Below, one piece after another: positions 31,749 to 41,662 of a stretch of DNA of 64,000 nucleotides. Under the pieces are notes generated by a model. It saw only the letters and a list, made by a program, of their open reading frames with translations, made no database searches and had not been told where the DNA came from. Position numbers and translations under genes: made by a program. Source of the DNA: Thermobifida halotolerans (GTDB taxonomy: Bacteria; Actinomycetota; Actinomycetes; Streptosporangiales; Streptosporangiaceae). Within the stretch, counting starts at the first letter, position 1. Each line of letters begins with the position of its first letter. Where the stretch lies: positions 806,001 through 870,000 of the forward strand of contig NZ_CP063196.1 in assembly GCF_003574835.2 (NCBI RefSeq), in the 5' to 3' direction.

Positions 31749-33823
31749 CCCACTCCCACGACCGCCCCCTGCGCCTGGCCGTGGACATCGGCGGCACGTT
31801 CGTCGACGCCATCGCCTACGACGAACGCACCGGCCTGATGCGGCTCAACAAGGCGTCCACCACCCCGGACGACCCCGCGGCGGGCGTGCTCGACGCGGTC
31901 GGCGGCCTCATCGCCGACCTGGGCGACGTCGAGGCGTTCGTGCACGGCACCACCCTCGGGCTCAACGCGATCCTGCAACGCAGGGGAGCCGACGTCGGCA
32001 TCCTCACCAACGAGGGATTCCGCGACATCTTCGAGATCGCGCGCGCGGCGATCCCCGCCGACCACATGTACGACTTCTCCTACAGCGGCCCGCCCCCGCT
32101 GGTGCCGCGCCGCCACCGCCTGGGCGTGCCCGGACGGATCGACGCACAGGGCGGGGTCGCCACCGAACTCGACGAGGACGCCGTCGTCGCCGCCGGACGC
32201 CTCCTCGTGGAGGAGGGAATCACCTCCGTCGCGGTGTGCTTCCTGCACTCCTACGCCAACCCCGAGCACGAGCGGCGCGCCGCCGCCCTGCTGCGCGAGG
32301 CGTTCCCCGGCCTGTCGGTGTCGGTTTCCACCGACACCACCCGCGAGTACCGCGAGTACGAACGCACCAGCACCGCCGTCATGGACGCCTACATCCGCCC
32401 CGTCCTCAACGACTACATCAGCGTCCTCGACCGGGGCCTGCGGGAGCGGGGGCTGGCCGACCCGATGCACATCATGCGCTCGGGAGGCGGCGCGATGACC
32501 GCCGACCTGGCCCGGCGCGCCCCCCTGGCCACCGTGCTGTCCGGACCGGCCGGAGGAGTGGTGGGCGCGTCCTACCTGGCACGCGAACTCGGCCACCCGC
32601 GCATCCTCTCCTTCGACGTGGGCGGCACCAGCATCGACTCGTGCGTGATCGTCGACGGCGAGCCCGGCGAGGTCCACGAGGCCGCCATCGACGGCTTCCC
32701 GCTGCTCATCCCCATCTTCGACCTGCGCACCATCGGGGCGGGCGGCGGTTCGATCGCCTGGATCGACGACGGCCTGCTCAAGGTCGGTCCGCGCAGCGCC
32801 GGAGCGGTCCCCGGCCCCGTCGCCTACGGCAACGGCGGCACCGAACCCACCGTCACCGACGCCGCCCTGGTCCTGGGCTACCTGGACGCCGCCGAATTCC
32901 TCGGCGGGCGGATGCGCGTCGACACCGCCGCGGCCGCCGAAGCCGTCGCCGACCGCCTCGCCCGCCCCCTGGGTGTCGGCGTCGACGAGGCCGCGGCCAG
33001 CGTGTTCCGCGTGATGCTGGCCCGGTCCGTGGGCGCGCTGCGGGAGATCACCGTGGAACGCGGTCTGGACCCGCGCGAGTTCGCGCTGCTGGCCTTCGGC
33101 GGCGCGGGCCCCCTCATCGGCCCGATGCTGGCCCGCGACATGGACATCGGCACCGTGGTCATCCCCCGGGTGCCCGCCGCGTTCTCCGCGTTCGGCATGC
33201 TCATGTCGGACCTGGAGTACGAGTTCTCCACCACCGTGCTGCGCCCCCTGGACGACACCGGGGTGGCGGCCCTGGAACCGCTGTTCGAGGAACTGGAGGC
33301 CCAGGCCCGCGACATGCTCGCCGCCCAGGGGGTGCGGGACGCGCAGAGCACGCTGACCCGGCGCCTCGACGTGCGCTACCGGGGCCAGGAGCACACCTTG
33401 GGCATCGACCTGGTCGAAGGCGACACCGCGGCGTCCGTCCTCGGCAGGTTCCACGAACTGCACCGCTCCCGTCACGGCCACGCCATGGACGAGCCGGGAG
33501 AGGTCATGACGCTGCGCGTGCGCGCCGTGGGCCACCTGCCCAAACCGGGACTGGTCGAGGCCCCCGCCGCCACCGGCGCCGCCGAGCCCGTCGCCAAACG
33601 CGACGCCTACGACCTGGCCACCGGCCGGACCACGCCCTTCGCCGTCTACCGGCGCGACCACCTGGCCCCGGGACAGCGCCTGGACGGTCCCGCCGTCGTC
33701 GAGGAGGGCACCTCCACCACGGTCATCTTCGGCGACCAGCGCCTGACCGTCGACCCCTACGGACACCTGTTGGTCACCGCGGCCGACCCCGCGGCCGACC
33801 CGGAACGGGAGGACCGCCCATGA
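31745..33823 (+). CDS. hyuA: hydantoinase/oxoprolinase subunit A (HyuA)
   Basis: The 692-residue protein has the actin-like ATPase core of HyuA/OplA proteins: RLAVDIGGTFVDAIAYDE at the N-terminus, FVHGTTLGLNAILQRRGA, and the second phosphate-binding segment ILSFDVGGTSIDSCVIVDG. FAFGGAGPLIG-type and C-terminal RYRGQEHTLGI strands follow. With subunit B it performs ATP-dependent opening of 5-membered lactams such as N-methylhydantoin or 5-oxoproline; acetone carboxylase-like alternatives are less likely by length and context. GTG 31745 and the ATGA overlap with HyuB show tight coupling. Confidence 0.9.
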   Translation: MTHSHDRPLRLAVDIGGTFVDAIAYDERTGLMRLNKASTTPDDPAAGVLDAVGGLIADLGDVEAFVHGTTLGLNAILQRRGADVGILTNEGFRDIFEIARAAIPADHMYDFSYSGPPPLVPRRHRLGVPGRIDAQGGVATELDEDAVVAAGRLLVEEGITSVAVCFLHSYANPEHERRAAALLREAFPGLSVSVSTDTTREYREYERTSTAVMDAYIRPVLNDYISVLDRGLRERGLADPMHIMRSGGGAMTADLARRAPLATVLSGPAGGVVGASYLARELGHPRILSFDVGGTSIDSCVIVDGEPGEVHEAAIDGFPLLIPIFDLRTIGAGGGSIAWIDDGLLKVGPRSAGAVPGPVAYGNGGTEPTVTDAALVLGYLDAAEFLGGRMRVDTAAAAEAVADRLARPLGVGVDEAAASVFRVMLARSVGALREITVERGLDPREFALLAFGGAGPLIGPMLARDMDIGTVVIPRVPAAFSAFGMLMSDLEYEFSTTVLRPLDDTGVAALEPLFEELEAQARDMLAAQGVRDAQSTLTRRLDVRYRGQEHTLGIDLVEGDTAASVLGRFHELHRSRHGHAMDEPGEVMTLRVRAVGHLPKPGLVEAPAATGAAEPVAKRDAYDLATGRTTPFAVYRRDHLAPGQRLDGPAVVEEGTSTTVIFGDQRLTVDPYGHLLVTAADPAADPEREDRP

Positions 33824-35562
33824 GCACCCCGACCCCGCCCCTGGACGGCGCCACCGTCGAGGTCATCCGCAACTACGTGGTGTCGGTCGCCGAGCAGATG
33901 CGCCGCACCCTGGTCAGGTCGGCCTTCAACCCGGTCATCTACGACGTCCTGGACTTCGGGATCTCGCTGTACGACTCCAGACTCCAACTGATGGCGGAGG
34001 CCGCGGGCATCACGCACTTCCTCGGCGCCAACGACCACGCCGTGGTCAAACTGGTGGAGTACGTCGGCGTCGAGAACATGGGTCCCGGCGACGTGTTCAT
34101 CATGAACTACCCGTACTGGAGCGGCGCCCACGCCTACGACGCGATGCTGTGCGCTCCCGTCCACCGCGACGACCACGACGGGCCCGCCGCGTTCCTCGCG
34201 GTGCGCGCGCACTGGATGGACCTGGGCGCCAAGGAGCCCGGCTACGTGCTGGACTCCACCGACATGCACCAGGAGGGGCTGATCTTCCCCGGCACCCGGA
34301 TCGTGGCCGCAGGCGAGACAGTGCGCGACATCGTCGAACTGATCCGGTTCAACTCGCGGCTGCCCGAGGCGACCATCGGCGACTTCCACGCCCAACTGGC
34401 CGCCCTGCGCACCGGAGAGGCGCGGCTGCGCCAGGTGTGGGACAAGTTCGGCGGCGACCGGGTGGAACGCGCCATCGACCAGGTCATCGAGCACGGCGAA
34501 CGGATGGCGCGGCGTGCCGTGGCCGCGCTGCCCGACGGCACCTGGACGGCCGTCGACTACGTCGACGACGACTACGTCACCGACGACCTCATCCGGATGG
34601 AGGTGAGGGTGACCATCGACGGCGAGGAGATGACCGTCGACTTCAACGGCTCCGACGGCGCCGTGGCCGGGCCCGTCAACCTGCCCATCGGCTCCACCCT
34701 GGGTCTGGCCAAGGCCGCGTTCAAGGGACTGACCACCTCCACCGAACCCACCAACGCGGGCCACTTCCGCCCGCTGAGGGTCGAGGCCGACCCCGGCAAC
34801 TTCTTCCACGCCGTCTACCCGGCCGCGACGTTCACCCAGTGGAGCGCCATCGTCGCCTTCGAACTTATCTACAAGGCGCTGTCGCAGGTCCTGGACTCCC
34901 TGCCCGCCTCCAGCGGTGGCGACGAACCCGGCTTCATGGCCCTGGGCCGCGACCCGCGCACCGGACGGGACTACGTGGTCAGCAACAACGAGGGCATCGG
35001 CTGGGGCGCGGCCCGCGACCACGACGGCGGCACCGCCCAGCAGCACCCCTCCCAGACCACCGTGCGCAACACCCCCGTCGAGGTGCTGGAGCACAGGGCC
35101 GCGCTCTTCCACGAGCGGCTGGAGCTCATCCCGGACTCCGGCGGGGCCGGACGCCGCCGCGGCGGACTCGGCGTGGAACGGCAGGTGCGCTTCACCGCCG
35201 ACGGCGAGGTGCTGTCCATGAAGAAGAAGAGCAAGACCCGCCCGTGGGCGCTGCACGGCGGGCACGAGCCCGAGCCCAGCGAGATGGTGCTGTGGCCGGA
35301 CACCGACCGCGCCAAGCGCGTGGGCATGTACCGCACCGCGATGGCCGCGGGCGAACGCTTCGTCAACCGCACCGCGGGCGGGGGCGGATACGGCGACCCG
35401 CTGGACCGCGACCCGGCCGCCGTCGTCGCCGACGTCAGCGACGGCTACGTCAGCGTCGACGCGGCCCGGGAGCTCTACGGCGTCGTCGTCGCCGACGACG
35501 GGACCTGGCACCCCACCCCCGCGCGGTCGGCCCGCCAGGCCGCGCGGGACGCGGCCGGATAA
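33820..35562 (+). CDS. hyuB: hydantoinase/oxoprolinase subunit B (HyuB)
   Basis: The 580-residue protein is the partner of HyuA. Typical HyuB segments are TVEVIRNYVVSVAEQMRRTL, MGPGDVFIMNYPYWSGAHAYD, HWMDLGAKEPG, the strand VDFNGSDGAVAGPVN, AGHFRPLRVEADPGN and the glycine-rich end VNRTAGGGGYGDPLDRDP. The family subunit normally ends near 580-600 residues, so it is full length. ATG 33820 overlaps the HyuA stop. The weak hairpin after the gene (35621-35640) and 233 non-coding bases separate it from the transporter genes, which may be partly independent in expression. Confidence 0.9.
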   Translation: MSTPTPPLDGATVEVIRNYVVSVAEQMRRTLVRSAFNPVIYDVLDFGISLYDSRLQLMAEAAGITHFLGANDHAVVKLVEYVGVENMGPGDVFIMNYPYWSGAHAYDAMLCAPVHRDDHDGPAAFLAVRAHWMDLGAKEPGYVLDSTDMHQEGLIFPGTRIVAAGETVRDIVELIRFNSRLPEATIGDFHAQLAALRTGEARLRQVWDKFGGDRVERAIDQVIEHGERMARRAVAALPDGTWTAVDYVDDDYVTDDLIRMEVRVTIDGEEMTVDFNGSDGAVAGPVNLPIGSTLGLAKAAFKGLTTSTEPTNAGHFRPLRVEADPGNFFHAVYPAATFTQWSAIVAFELIYKALSQVLDSLPASSGGDEPGFMALGRDPRTGRDYVVSNNEGIGWGAARDHDGGTAQQHPSQTTVRNTPVEVLEHRAALFHERLELIPDSGGAGRRRGGLGVERQVRFTADGEVLSMKKKSKTRPWALHGGHEPEPSEMVLWPDTDRAKRVGMYRTAMAAGERFVNRTAGGGGYGDPLDRDPAAVVADVSDGYVSVDAARELYGVVVADDGTWHPTPARSARQAARDAAG

Positions 35563-35620
35563 CCCCCGCCGGCCGCCCTCCCCGCACGCTCCGACCACCA
35601 CCCGCCCCGAACCGGCCCGC

Positions 35621-35640
35621 GCCCCCGACACGTCGGGGGC
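35621..35640 (+). terminator. hairpin between HyuB and the transporter genes
   Basis: GCCCCCGA (35621-35628) pairs with TCGGGGGC (35633-35640) around CACG. It may be a partial terminator or mRNA-stabilising stem dividing the catabolic and transport halves of the operon. Confidence 0.5.
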
Positions 35641-35795
35641 CGGCCGCCGAGGGGAGCGGCCCACCGCACGCGCCGGGCCGTCCCCCGCGTCACCCACCCC
35701 ACCGTCCGTCCCGGTGTCGGCCAACGGCGACCGATCCGGTCAGCAGTCCGGCGGCGTCCTCGCGGACGCCGCGGAACCGAAGGGCAGAAGAACCA

Positions 35796-37397
35796 GTGCG
35801 ACCGAACAACACCCACAAGGCGTCCCCCCGATCCCACCGCCGTCCCCGGCTCGCCGCCGGCGCGCTCACCGCGGCAGCCGCGCTGGCCCTCACCGCCTGC
35901 GGCGGAGGCGGCGGCGCCGGAGCCGGCACGGCCCGCGCCGAAACGCTCATCATCGCCGAGAACGAGCCCCCGGCGACCTTCGACCCGGTACAGGCCAACA
36001 ACTCCACCGTGGACGAGGTGGTCCGCCCCGCCTACGACACCCTCGTGCGGTTCGAGGACGGCGAGATCGTGGGATCGCTGGCCACCGAGTGGACGGTCTC
36101 CGACGACGGGACCGTCATCGAGATGACCCTGCGCGACGACGTCACCTTCCACGACGGCGCCGCGCTCACCGCACACGACGTCGTCTACACCCTGGACCGG
36201 GCCAAGCGGCTGCAACTCGGCGTGGCCTCCTTCATCGCCGCCTACGACTCCGCCGAGGCGGTCGACGACACGCACCTGACCATCCGGCTCAGCAGGTCCC
36301 ACGCGCCCTTCCTCGCCGCGCTCAGCCGCGTCTACGTCCTCAACTCCGCACTGGTGGAGGAGAACGCCGGGTCCGACGACGGCCAGCAGTGGCTGGCCAC
36401 CAACGACGCGGGGTCCGGCCCCTACCGGATCACCGGCTACACCCCCAACCAGGAGGCGGCCTTCGAACGCCACGACGAGTACTGGGGCGGCTTCGACGGC
36501 CAGCCGCAGAAGGTGGTCTTCCGCTACCTGTCCGAAGCGTCCACCCAGGCCACCGCCCTGCGTCAGGGCGACATCGACATCGCGATGGACATCGCCCCCA
36601 ACGACTGGGCCTCCTTCGAGTCGACCGGGGGGTTCGTCGTGGACCGGGCCGACACCAACGTCGTGCTGTACGGGCTGTTCAAGATGAGCGGCGAGACCCC
36701 GATGGAGGACGCGGCCCTGCGGGAGGCCGTCTCCTACGCCTACGACTACGACCAGCACCTGGAGAACATCCTCCACGGGGCGGGCAACCGGGCCCGGGGG
36801 GTGCTGCCCGGCGGCATGCCCTGCCACGACGCCGAGGTGCTCCAGCCCGGGTACGACCCGGACAGGGCACGCGAGATCCTGGAGGAGGCCGGGATCGAGA
36901 ACGTCTCCATCACCATGACCTACCTGGAGGCCACCGCGGAGATGGAGCAGGCCGCGACCCTGCTGCAGTCCAACCTCGCCGAGATCGGCGTCGACCTGAA
37001 GCTGCAGGCCGTCACCTACCCGCAGTACGTGGAGCTGACCGCCGCCGTCGACGACATCCCCGACCTGGGGATGATCTACACCTTCCCCGCCTTCCCCGAC
37101 CCTGACGCCGTGCTCTACCAGAGCTTCCACTCCCAGTTCGTCGGGGCCGGGATGAACTACGGCGGCTACGCCAACCCCGAGGTGGACGAGCTGGTCGAGC
37201 GCGCCCAGAGCGCCACCGACGAGGAGCGGCGCTGCGCCGACTACACCGAGGCGCAGTCGATCATCGCCGAGGACCACGCGGCACTGGCCCTGTCCAACCC
37301 CCAGTACGTCACGGTCCTCTCCGACGGCGTCGAGGGCTACGCCTACGACGCCGCGCACCACCAGACCGTGGACGTCTACCGGATCAGCAAGGGCTGA
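35796..37397 (+). CDS. peptide/solute-binding lipoprotein, DppA/OppA type (SBP_bac_5)
   Basis: The 533-residue extracellular lipoprotein begins with a basic region, a hydrophobic stretch and the lipobox LTAC (C35 is the lipidated residue), then a glycine-rich linker. The mature part shows the family 5 pattern: EPPATFDPVQANNSTVDEVV, TEWTVSDDGTVIEMTLRDDV, FHDGAALTAHDVVYTL, NDAGSGPYRITGYTPNQEAA and YDYDQHLENILHGAG. The GTG start 35796 follows GAAGGGCAG. The ligand is probably a di- or oligopeptide or a cyclic peptide-like compound, given the downstream permeases and catabolic genes. A strong hairpin directly after the gene may favour its higher expression. Confidence 0.9.
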   Translation: MRPNNTHKASPRSHRRPRLAAGALTAAAALALTACGGGGGAGAGTARAETLIIAENEPPATFDPVQANNSTVDEVVRPAYDTLVRFEDGEIVGSLATEWTVSDDGTVIEMTLRDDVTFHDGAALTAHDVVYTLDRAKRLQLGVASFIAAYDSAEAVDDTHLTIRLSRSHAPFLAALSRVYVLNSALVEENAGSDDGQQWLATNDAGSGPYRITGYTPNQEAAFERHDEYWGGFDGQPQKVVFRYLSEASTQATALRQGDIDIAMDIAPNDWASFESTGGFVVDRADTNVVLYGLFKMSGETPMEDAALREAVSYAYDYDQHLENILHGAGNRARGVLPGGMPCHDAEVLQPGYDPDRAREILEEAGIENVSITMTYLEATAEMEQAATLLQSNLAEIGVDLKLQAVTYPQYVELTAAVDDIPDLGMIYTFPAFPDPDAVLYQSFHSQFVGAGMNYGGYANPEVDELVERAQSATDEERRCADYTEAQSIIAEDHAALALSNPQYVTVLSDGVEGYAYDAAHHQTVDVYRISKG

Positions 37398-37406
37398 CCG
37401 CGTCCG

Positions 37407-37441
37407 CCGGTGCGGCGGTCCCGTCCGGACCGCCGCACCGG
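37407..37441 (+). terminator. intercistronic hairpin after the binding-protein gene
   Basis: CCGGTGCGGCGGTCC (37407-37421) pairs perfectly with GGACCGCCGCACCGG (37427-37441). It lies between the binding protein and permease genes, where a partial terminator or 3' stabiliser commonly raises binding-protein levels over permease levels. Confidence 0.75.
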
Positions 37442-37482
37442 TCCCGGACCCCGAACACTCCGACACCACGAGGGGAGGCCCG

Positions 37483-38544
37483 GTGATCGCGTTCCTCGCC
37501 CGGCGACTGGGCATGATGGTCCTCGTCCTGACCGGTCTCGTCACGGTCACGTTCCTCATGACCCAGGTGCTGCCCGGAGACCCGGCCCGCGCGGCCGCCG
37601 GACGCAACGCCACCGCCGAACAGGTCGAGGCGGTACGGCGGCGCCTGGGCCTCGACGAGCCGGTACCCGCGCAGTTCGCCGACTACGTCGGCCGCGTCCT
37701 CCACGGCGACCTGGGCACCTCGGTGTTCACCCAGCGCCCCGTCGTCGACGACATCGCCCAGACCCTGCCGTCATCGATCGAACTCGTCCTGGCCGCCATG
37801 GCGGTCAACATCGTTGTCGCCGTCCCACTCGGCGTGCTCTCCGCCTACCGGCGCGGCAGGGCCGCCGACCTCGCCGCCCGACTCGTCGCGCTGCTGGGGG
37901 CCGCCGTCCCCGTGTTCTGGCTGGGGCTGATCCTGCAACTGCTGCTGTCCGCGCAGTGGAACCTGCTGCCGCTGACCGGCCACCTCGGCTTCGACTCGGA
38001 GGTCCTGCGAAGGACCGGGATGACCACGGTGGACGCCCTGCTCGCGGGAGACCTCGCGGCGTTCGGCGACGCGCTGCGCCACCTGGTGCTGCCCGCCGTG
38101 ACACTGGCGGCCTCCTACATCGCGGTCGTGACCCGCACCCTGCGCTCCACCATGATCAGCGCGCTCGACGCCGACTACATCACGCTGGCCCGCGCCACCG
38201 GGGCCTCGGAGTGGCGGGTGGTGGTCTCGCACGGACTGCGTAACGCGCTCGTGCCCACCAGCACCATCCTCGGCATGCAACTGGGCTGGATGCTCGGCTC
38301 CACCGTCCTGGTGGAGTCCATCTTCGGACGCACCGGCATCGGCGCCTACTCGGTGACCGCGGTGCTGCAGAACGACCTCTACGCCGTCATCGGCGCGGTC
38401 CTGGTGATCGGGGTGGTCTTCGTGGCCGCCAACTTCGCCGTGGACCTGGTCCAACTGTGGCTCAACCCGCGATTGCGCGGTGAGGGCCGCCGCGCCCGCC
38501 GCGGCGGGGCGCCCGCCACCGCGGACGCGGGGGGACCGGCATGA
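37483..38544 (+). CDS. ABC transporter permease, DppB type
   Basis: The 353-residue inner-membrane protein has about six transmembrane helices. It starts FLARRLGMMVLVLTGLVTVTF, has the DppB hallmark MTQVLPGDPARA and GLDEPVPAQFADYVGRVLHG, and carries the EAA loop around SALDADYITLARATGASEWR, where it contacts the ATPases. The C-terminus is arginine-rich. GTG 37483 follows GAGGGGAGG. It overlaps the next permease gene by ATGA. It forms the membrane channel with DppC. Confidence 0.92.
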   Translation: MIAFLARRLGMMVLVLTGLVTVTFLMTQVLPGDPARAAAGRNATAEQVEAVRRRLGLDEPVPAQFADYVGRVLHGDLGTSVFTQRPVVDDIAQTLPSSIELVLAAMAVNIVVAVPLGVLSAYRRGRAADLAARLVALLGAAVPVFWLGLILQLLLSAQWNLLPLTGHLGFDSEVLRRTGMTTVDALLAGDLAAFGDALRHLVLPAVTLAASYIAVVTRTLRSTMISALDADYITLARATGASEWRVVVSHGLRNALVPTSTILGMQLGWMLGSTVLVESIFGRTGIGAYSVTAVLQNDLYAVIGAVLVIGVVFVAANFAVDLVQLWLNPRLRGEGRRARRGGAPATADAGGPA

Positions 38545-39536
38545 CCGCCCCCGCCGCACCGACCCGAAGACCCCGAAGACGAGGACAGAGGAAGGACCCG
38601 CCCATGCCCGACACCGGGGGACCACCCGCCGCACGTCCCGAGGCCGGCGCCGCGCCGCCGGCCCTCTCCGGTCCGCGCCGCCTGCTCGGACTCCCCGCCC
38701 GCCCGTCCGCGCGGCGGCGCGTCGGAGTCGTCGACCGGATCGCCGTGGCCGTGGCCGTCCTCATGGTCCTGGTCGCGGTGTTCGGCCCCCACCTGGCCCC
38801 CGCGGACCCCTACGCGGTGGACCTGACCAGGGCACTGCGACCGCCCGGCGGCGAGCACTGGCTGGGCACCGACGCCAACGGCCGCGACATCCTCAGCCGC
38901 ATCCTCACCGGCGGCCGGATCACCCTGATCGCCACGATCGCGGTGATCGCCGCCGCGGCCGTCATCGGCACCGTCGTGGGCACCCTGGCCGCGCTCGGCG
39001 GACGGGTCGTCGACGAGATCCTCATGCGCCTGTGCGACATCGGGCTCTCCCTGCCCGCGATCGTCGTGGCACTGGGACTGGCCGCCGCGATGGGACCGAG
39101 CCTGAGCTCGGCGGTCGTCGCGCTGGCCGCCACCTGGTGGCCCGGTTACGCCCGCCTGGTGCGCACCCTGGTGCGGGAGGTCCGCGACGCCGAGTACGTG
39201 GAGGCCGCGCGGGTGCTCGGTGTCCCCCGACGCCGCCTGGTGTTCAGGCACATCCTGCCCAACGCCCTGGACACCCTCTACGTGCAGGTCACGTTGGACG
39301 TCTCCGCCGTGATGCTGGTCATCTCCGGACTGTCCTTCGTCGGGGTCGGCGCTCAGGTGCCCTCCGCCGAGTGGGGGGCGATGATCGCGGCCTCCCGCGA
39401 CACCGCCGTCAGCGCCTGGTGGGCGGTGGTCTTCCCCGGCCTGGCCATCGCCGTCACCGCGATCAGCGCCAACCTGGTCGGCGACTGGCTGCGGGTCCGC
39501 AACGACCCCACCCTCAGGACGGGAGAGAACGCATGA
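38541..39536 (+). CDS. ABC transporter permease, DppC type
   Basis: The 331-residue inner-membrane protein has a long, proline/arginine-rich cytoplasmic N-terminus (about 65 residues) and then the DppC core. The core has HWLGTDANGRDILSRILTGG, six helices, and the EAA loop VRDAEYVEAARVLGVPRRRL with FRHILPNALDTLYVQ. ATG 38541 overlaps the DppB stop; an internal ATG at 38604 is a possible alternative with GGAAGG upstream. It overlaps the next ATPase gene by ATGA. Confidence 0.92.
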   Translation: MTAPAAPTRRPRRRGQRKDPPMPDTGGPPAARPEAGAAPPALSGPRRLLGLPARPSARRRVGVVDRIAVAVAVLMVLVAVFGPHLAPADPYAVDLTRALRPPGGEHWLGTDANGRDILSRILTGGRITLIATIAVIAAAAVIGTVVGTLAALGGRVVDEILMRLCDIGLSLPAIVVALGLAAAMGPSLSSAVVALAATWWPGYARLVRTLVREVRDAEYVEAARVLGVPRRRLVFRHILPNALDTLYVQVTLDVSAVMLVISGLSFVGVGAQVPSAEWGAMIAASRDTAVSAWWAVVFPGLAIAVTAISANLVGDWLRVRNDPTLRTGENA

Positions 39537-40408
39537 GCGCGTCGCACGGCCCCGCCCCGCTGCTGGACGTGCGCTCCCTGCGGGTGGGCTTCCCCGCCCC
39601 CGGCGGGACGCGCGACGTCGTCCACGGTGTGGATCTCCGGGTGGCCGCCGGTGAGCGCGTCGCCCTGGTCGGGGAGTCGGGCTCCGGCAAGTCGGTGACC
39701 GCCCGCTCCGTCCTCGGCCTGGACCCCGACGCCCGCCTGTCCGGCCAGATCCGCGTCCGCGGCCGTGACGTGCTCACCCTGCCCTCCCGGGAGGTGCGCC
39801 GGATCCGGGGAGCCGAGGTCGGCCTGGTCTTCCAGGACCCGCTCGCCGCCCTCAACCCGGTCAGGACCGTCGGTTGGCAGATCACCCAGCCGCTGCGCAT
39901 CCGCGGTGTCGGCCGCCGCGAGGCGCGGCGCCGCGCGGTCGAACTGCTCGCCCGACTCGGCGTCTCCGACCCCGACCGCCGGTTCGACGACTACCCCCAC
40001 CAGTTCTCCGGCGGCATGCGCCAGCGCGTGGTCATCGCCATCGCCGTCATCGCCGAACCCGCGCTGCTCATCGCGGACGAACCCACGACCGCGCTGGACG
40101 TGCGCGTGCAGGACCAGGTTCTGCGGCTGCTGGACGAACTCGCCCGGGAACGCGGTATGGCCGTGCTCCTCATCACCCACGACCTGGGCATCGTCGCCGG
40201 GTTCGCCGACCGTGTGGTGGTGATGCGCACGGGACGCGTGGTGGAGGAGGGGGCGGTGGACGACGTCTACGCCGCCCCCTCCCACCCCTACACCCGCGGC
40301 CTGCTCAACGCGGTGCCGCGCATCGACCGCGGACCGGACCAGCGGCTCAGCACCGTCGCCGAGTACCTGGACGTCCACGACACGCCCGCCGAGAGGAGCC
40401 GAACGTGA
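39533..40408 (+). CDS. ABC transporter ATP-binding protein, DppD type
   Basis: The 291-residue cytoplasmic ATPase has Walker [13 protein letters not shown], the Q-loop in [12 protein letters not shown], signature FSGGMRQR, Walker [13 protein letters not shown] and the switch histidine in LLITHDLGI. The C-terminal oligopeptide-transporter tail is shortened, lacking the usual cysteine cluster for an iron-sulfur site. It couples ATP hydrolysis to peptide uptake with the DppF-type partner. ATG 39533 overlaps the DppC stop, and its own stop overlaps the GTG of the next gene. Confidence 0.93.
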   Translation: MSASHGPAPLLDVRSLRVGFPAPGGTRDVVHGVDLRVAAGERVALVGESGSGKSVTARSVLGLDPDARLSGQIRVRGRDVLTLPSREVRRIRGAEVGLVFQDPLAALNPVRTVGWQITQPLRIRGVGRREARRRAVELLARLGVSDPDRRFDDYPHQFSGGMRQRVVIAIAVIAEPALLIADEPTTALDVRVQDQVLRLLDELARERGMAVLLITHDLGIVAGFADRVVVMRTGRVVEEGAVDDVYAAPSHPYTRGLLNAVPRIDRGPDQRLSTVAEYLDVHDTPAERSRT

Positions 40409-41232
40409 CCCCGGACGCCGCCGAACCGCTGCTCGCCGTGCGACACCTGGTCAAGACCTTCCCCGGCCGCCTCGGTGAACCGGGCAGGCGCGCCGTCGAC
40501 GACGTGTCCTTCACCGTCGCGCCGGGCGAGGCGCTGGGCCTGGTGGGCGAGTCGGGATCGGGCAAGTCCACGACCGCGCGCTGCGTGGCCCGGCTGCTGC
40601 GCCCCGACTCCGGCCGGGTGGTCGTGGCCGGACGCGACATCACCCGCGCCGGGCACCGGGAGCTCACCCCGGTACGCCGCGACATGCAGATGATCTTCCA
40701 GGACCCCTACTCCTCGCTCAGTCCGCGCATGACCGCGGCCGAACTGGTGGGGGAGGGGCTGCTCGTCCACGGAATCGAACCCGATCCCGCCCGGCGCCGC
40801 GACCGCGTGGTGGAACTGCTGGAACTGGTGGGACTGGAGGCCGCCCACCTGGACCGGTACCCCAGGTCCTTCTCCGGCGGGCAGCGCCAGCGCATCGCCA
40901 TCGCCCGGGCGCTGGCGGTCGGTCCCCGGCTGCTGATCTGTGACGAGCCGGTGTCGTCGCTGGACGTCTCGGTGCAGGCCCAGATCCTCAACCTGCTGCG
41001 GGACCTGCGCGCCCGCCTGGGACTGTCCCTGCTGTTCATCGCACACGACCTGGCCGTCGTGCACTACCTGTGCGACCGCGTCGCCGTGATGAGCGCCGGG
41101 ACGGTCGTGGAGATCGGCGACCGGGAACACGTCTACCGCGACCCCCGGCACCCCTACACGCGTTCCCTGCTGGACGCGGTTCCCCTCCCCGACCCGGCCG
41201 CCGAGCGCGCCCGCGCCGCGGCCCGGTCCTGA
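40405..41232 (+). CDS. ABC transporter ATP-binding protein, DppF type
   Basis: The 275-residue cytoplasmic ATPase has Walker [14 protein letters not shown]-loop [14 protein letters not shown], signature [13 protein letters not shown], Walker [13 protein letters not shown] and [12 protein letters not shown]. It is the second nucleotide-binding subunit of the peptide importer. GTG 40405 overlaps the DppD stop. The next gene begins 28 bases later after a clear AAAGGAG ribosome site, so the hydantoinase genes are most likely on the same transcript. Confidence 0.93.
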   Translation: MTPDAAEPLLAVRHLVKTFPGRLGEPGRRAVDDVSFTVAPGEALGLVGESGSGKSTTARCVARLLRPDSGRVVVAGRDITRAGHRELTPVRRDMQMIFQDPYSSLSPRMTAAELVGEGLLVHGIEPDPARRRDRVVELLELVGLEAAHLDRYPRSFSGGQRQRIAIARALAVGPRLLICDEPVSSLDVSVQAQILNLLRDLRARLGLSLLFIAHDLAVVHYLCDRVAVMSAGTVVEIGDREHVYRDPRHPYTRSLLDAVPLPDPAAERARAAARS

Positions 41233-41260
41233 GTCCCGAACCCCCGAAAGGAGACCCGTC

Positions 41261-41662
41261 GTGGCGACGGTCCGCATGTTCGTCAACGGCCAGGCCATGT
41301 CCGGAGGCGAGATCAACCACGCGCTGTCCGGCGCGGTGTTCCTCGGCCCCGCCGAGACCGCCCCGCTGTACCGCTTCTACTCGGTGCGTGACGAGTTCCC
41401 CGGGCTGCATCCCGTGGGGCCCGGGGGCTTCGGTGTGCCCGGGGAACTCTACGAGGTCGACTACGCCCGGCTCCGCGACCGGCTGCTGCCCGAGGAGCCC
41501 CCGGAACTGGAGCTGGGAGTGATCGAACTGTCCGACGGCACCGGCTCCCTGGCCATGCGCATGCGCGCCGAGGCCCTGGACGCGCCGGGCGTCACCGACA
41601 TCAGCGGCGCGGGCGGCTGGCGCGCCTACCTCGCCGCCCCGGCCCGGAAGGAGCGGATGTGA
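41261..41662 (+). CDS. stand-alone protein like the allophanate hydrolase C-terminal domain
   Basis: The 133-residue protein resembles the C-terminal domain of allophanate hydrolase (AtzF), a gamma-glutamylcyclotransferase-like fold. It opens RMFVNGQAMSGGEINHALSG, then AVFLGPAETAPLYRFYSVRDE, FGVPGELYEVDYARLRDRLL and PGVTDISGAGGWRAYLAAP. In AtzF this domain decarboxylates the intermediate or supports the amidase; free-standing copies near hydantoinases have no settled role. GTG 41261 follows AAAGGAG. The stop overlaps the hydantoinase start (GTGA), so the two are likely partners. Confidence 0.8.
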   Translation: MATVRMFVNGQAMSGGEINHALSGAVFLGPAETAPLYRFYSVRDEFPGLHPVGPGGFGVPGELYEVDYARLRDRLLPEEPPELELGVIELSDGTGSLAMRMRAEALDAPGVTDISGAGGWRAYLAAPARKERM

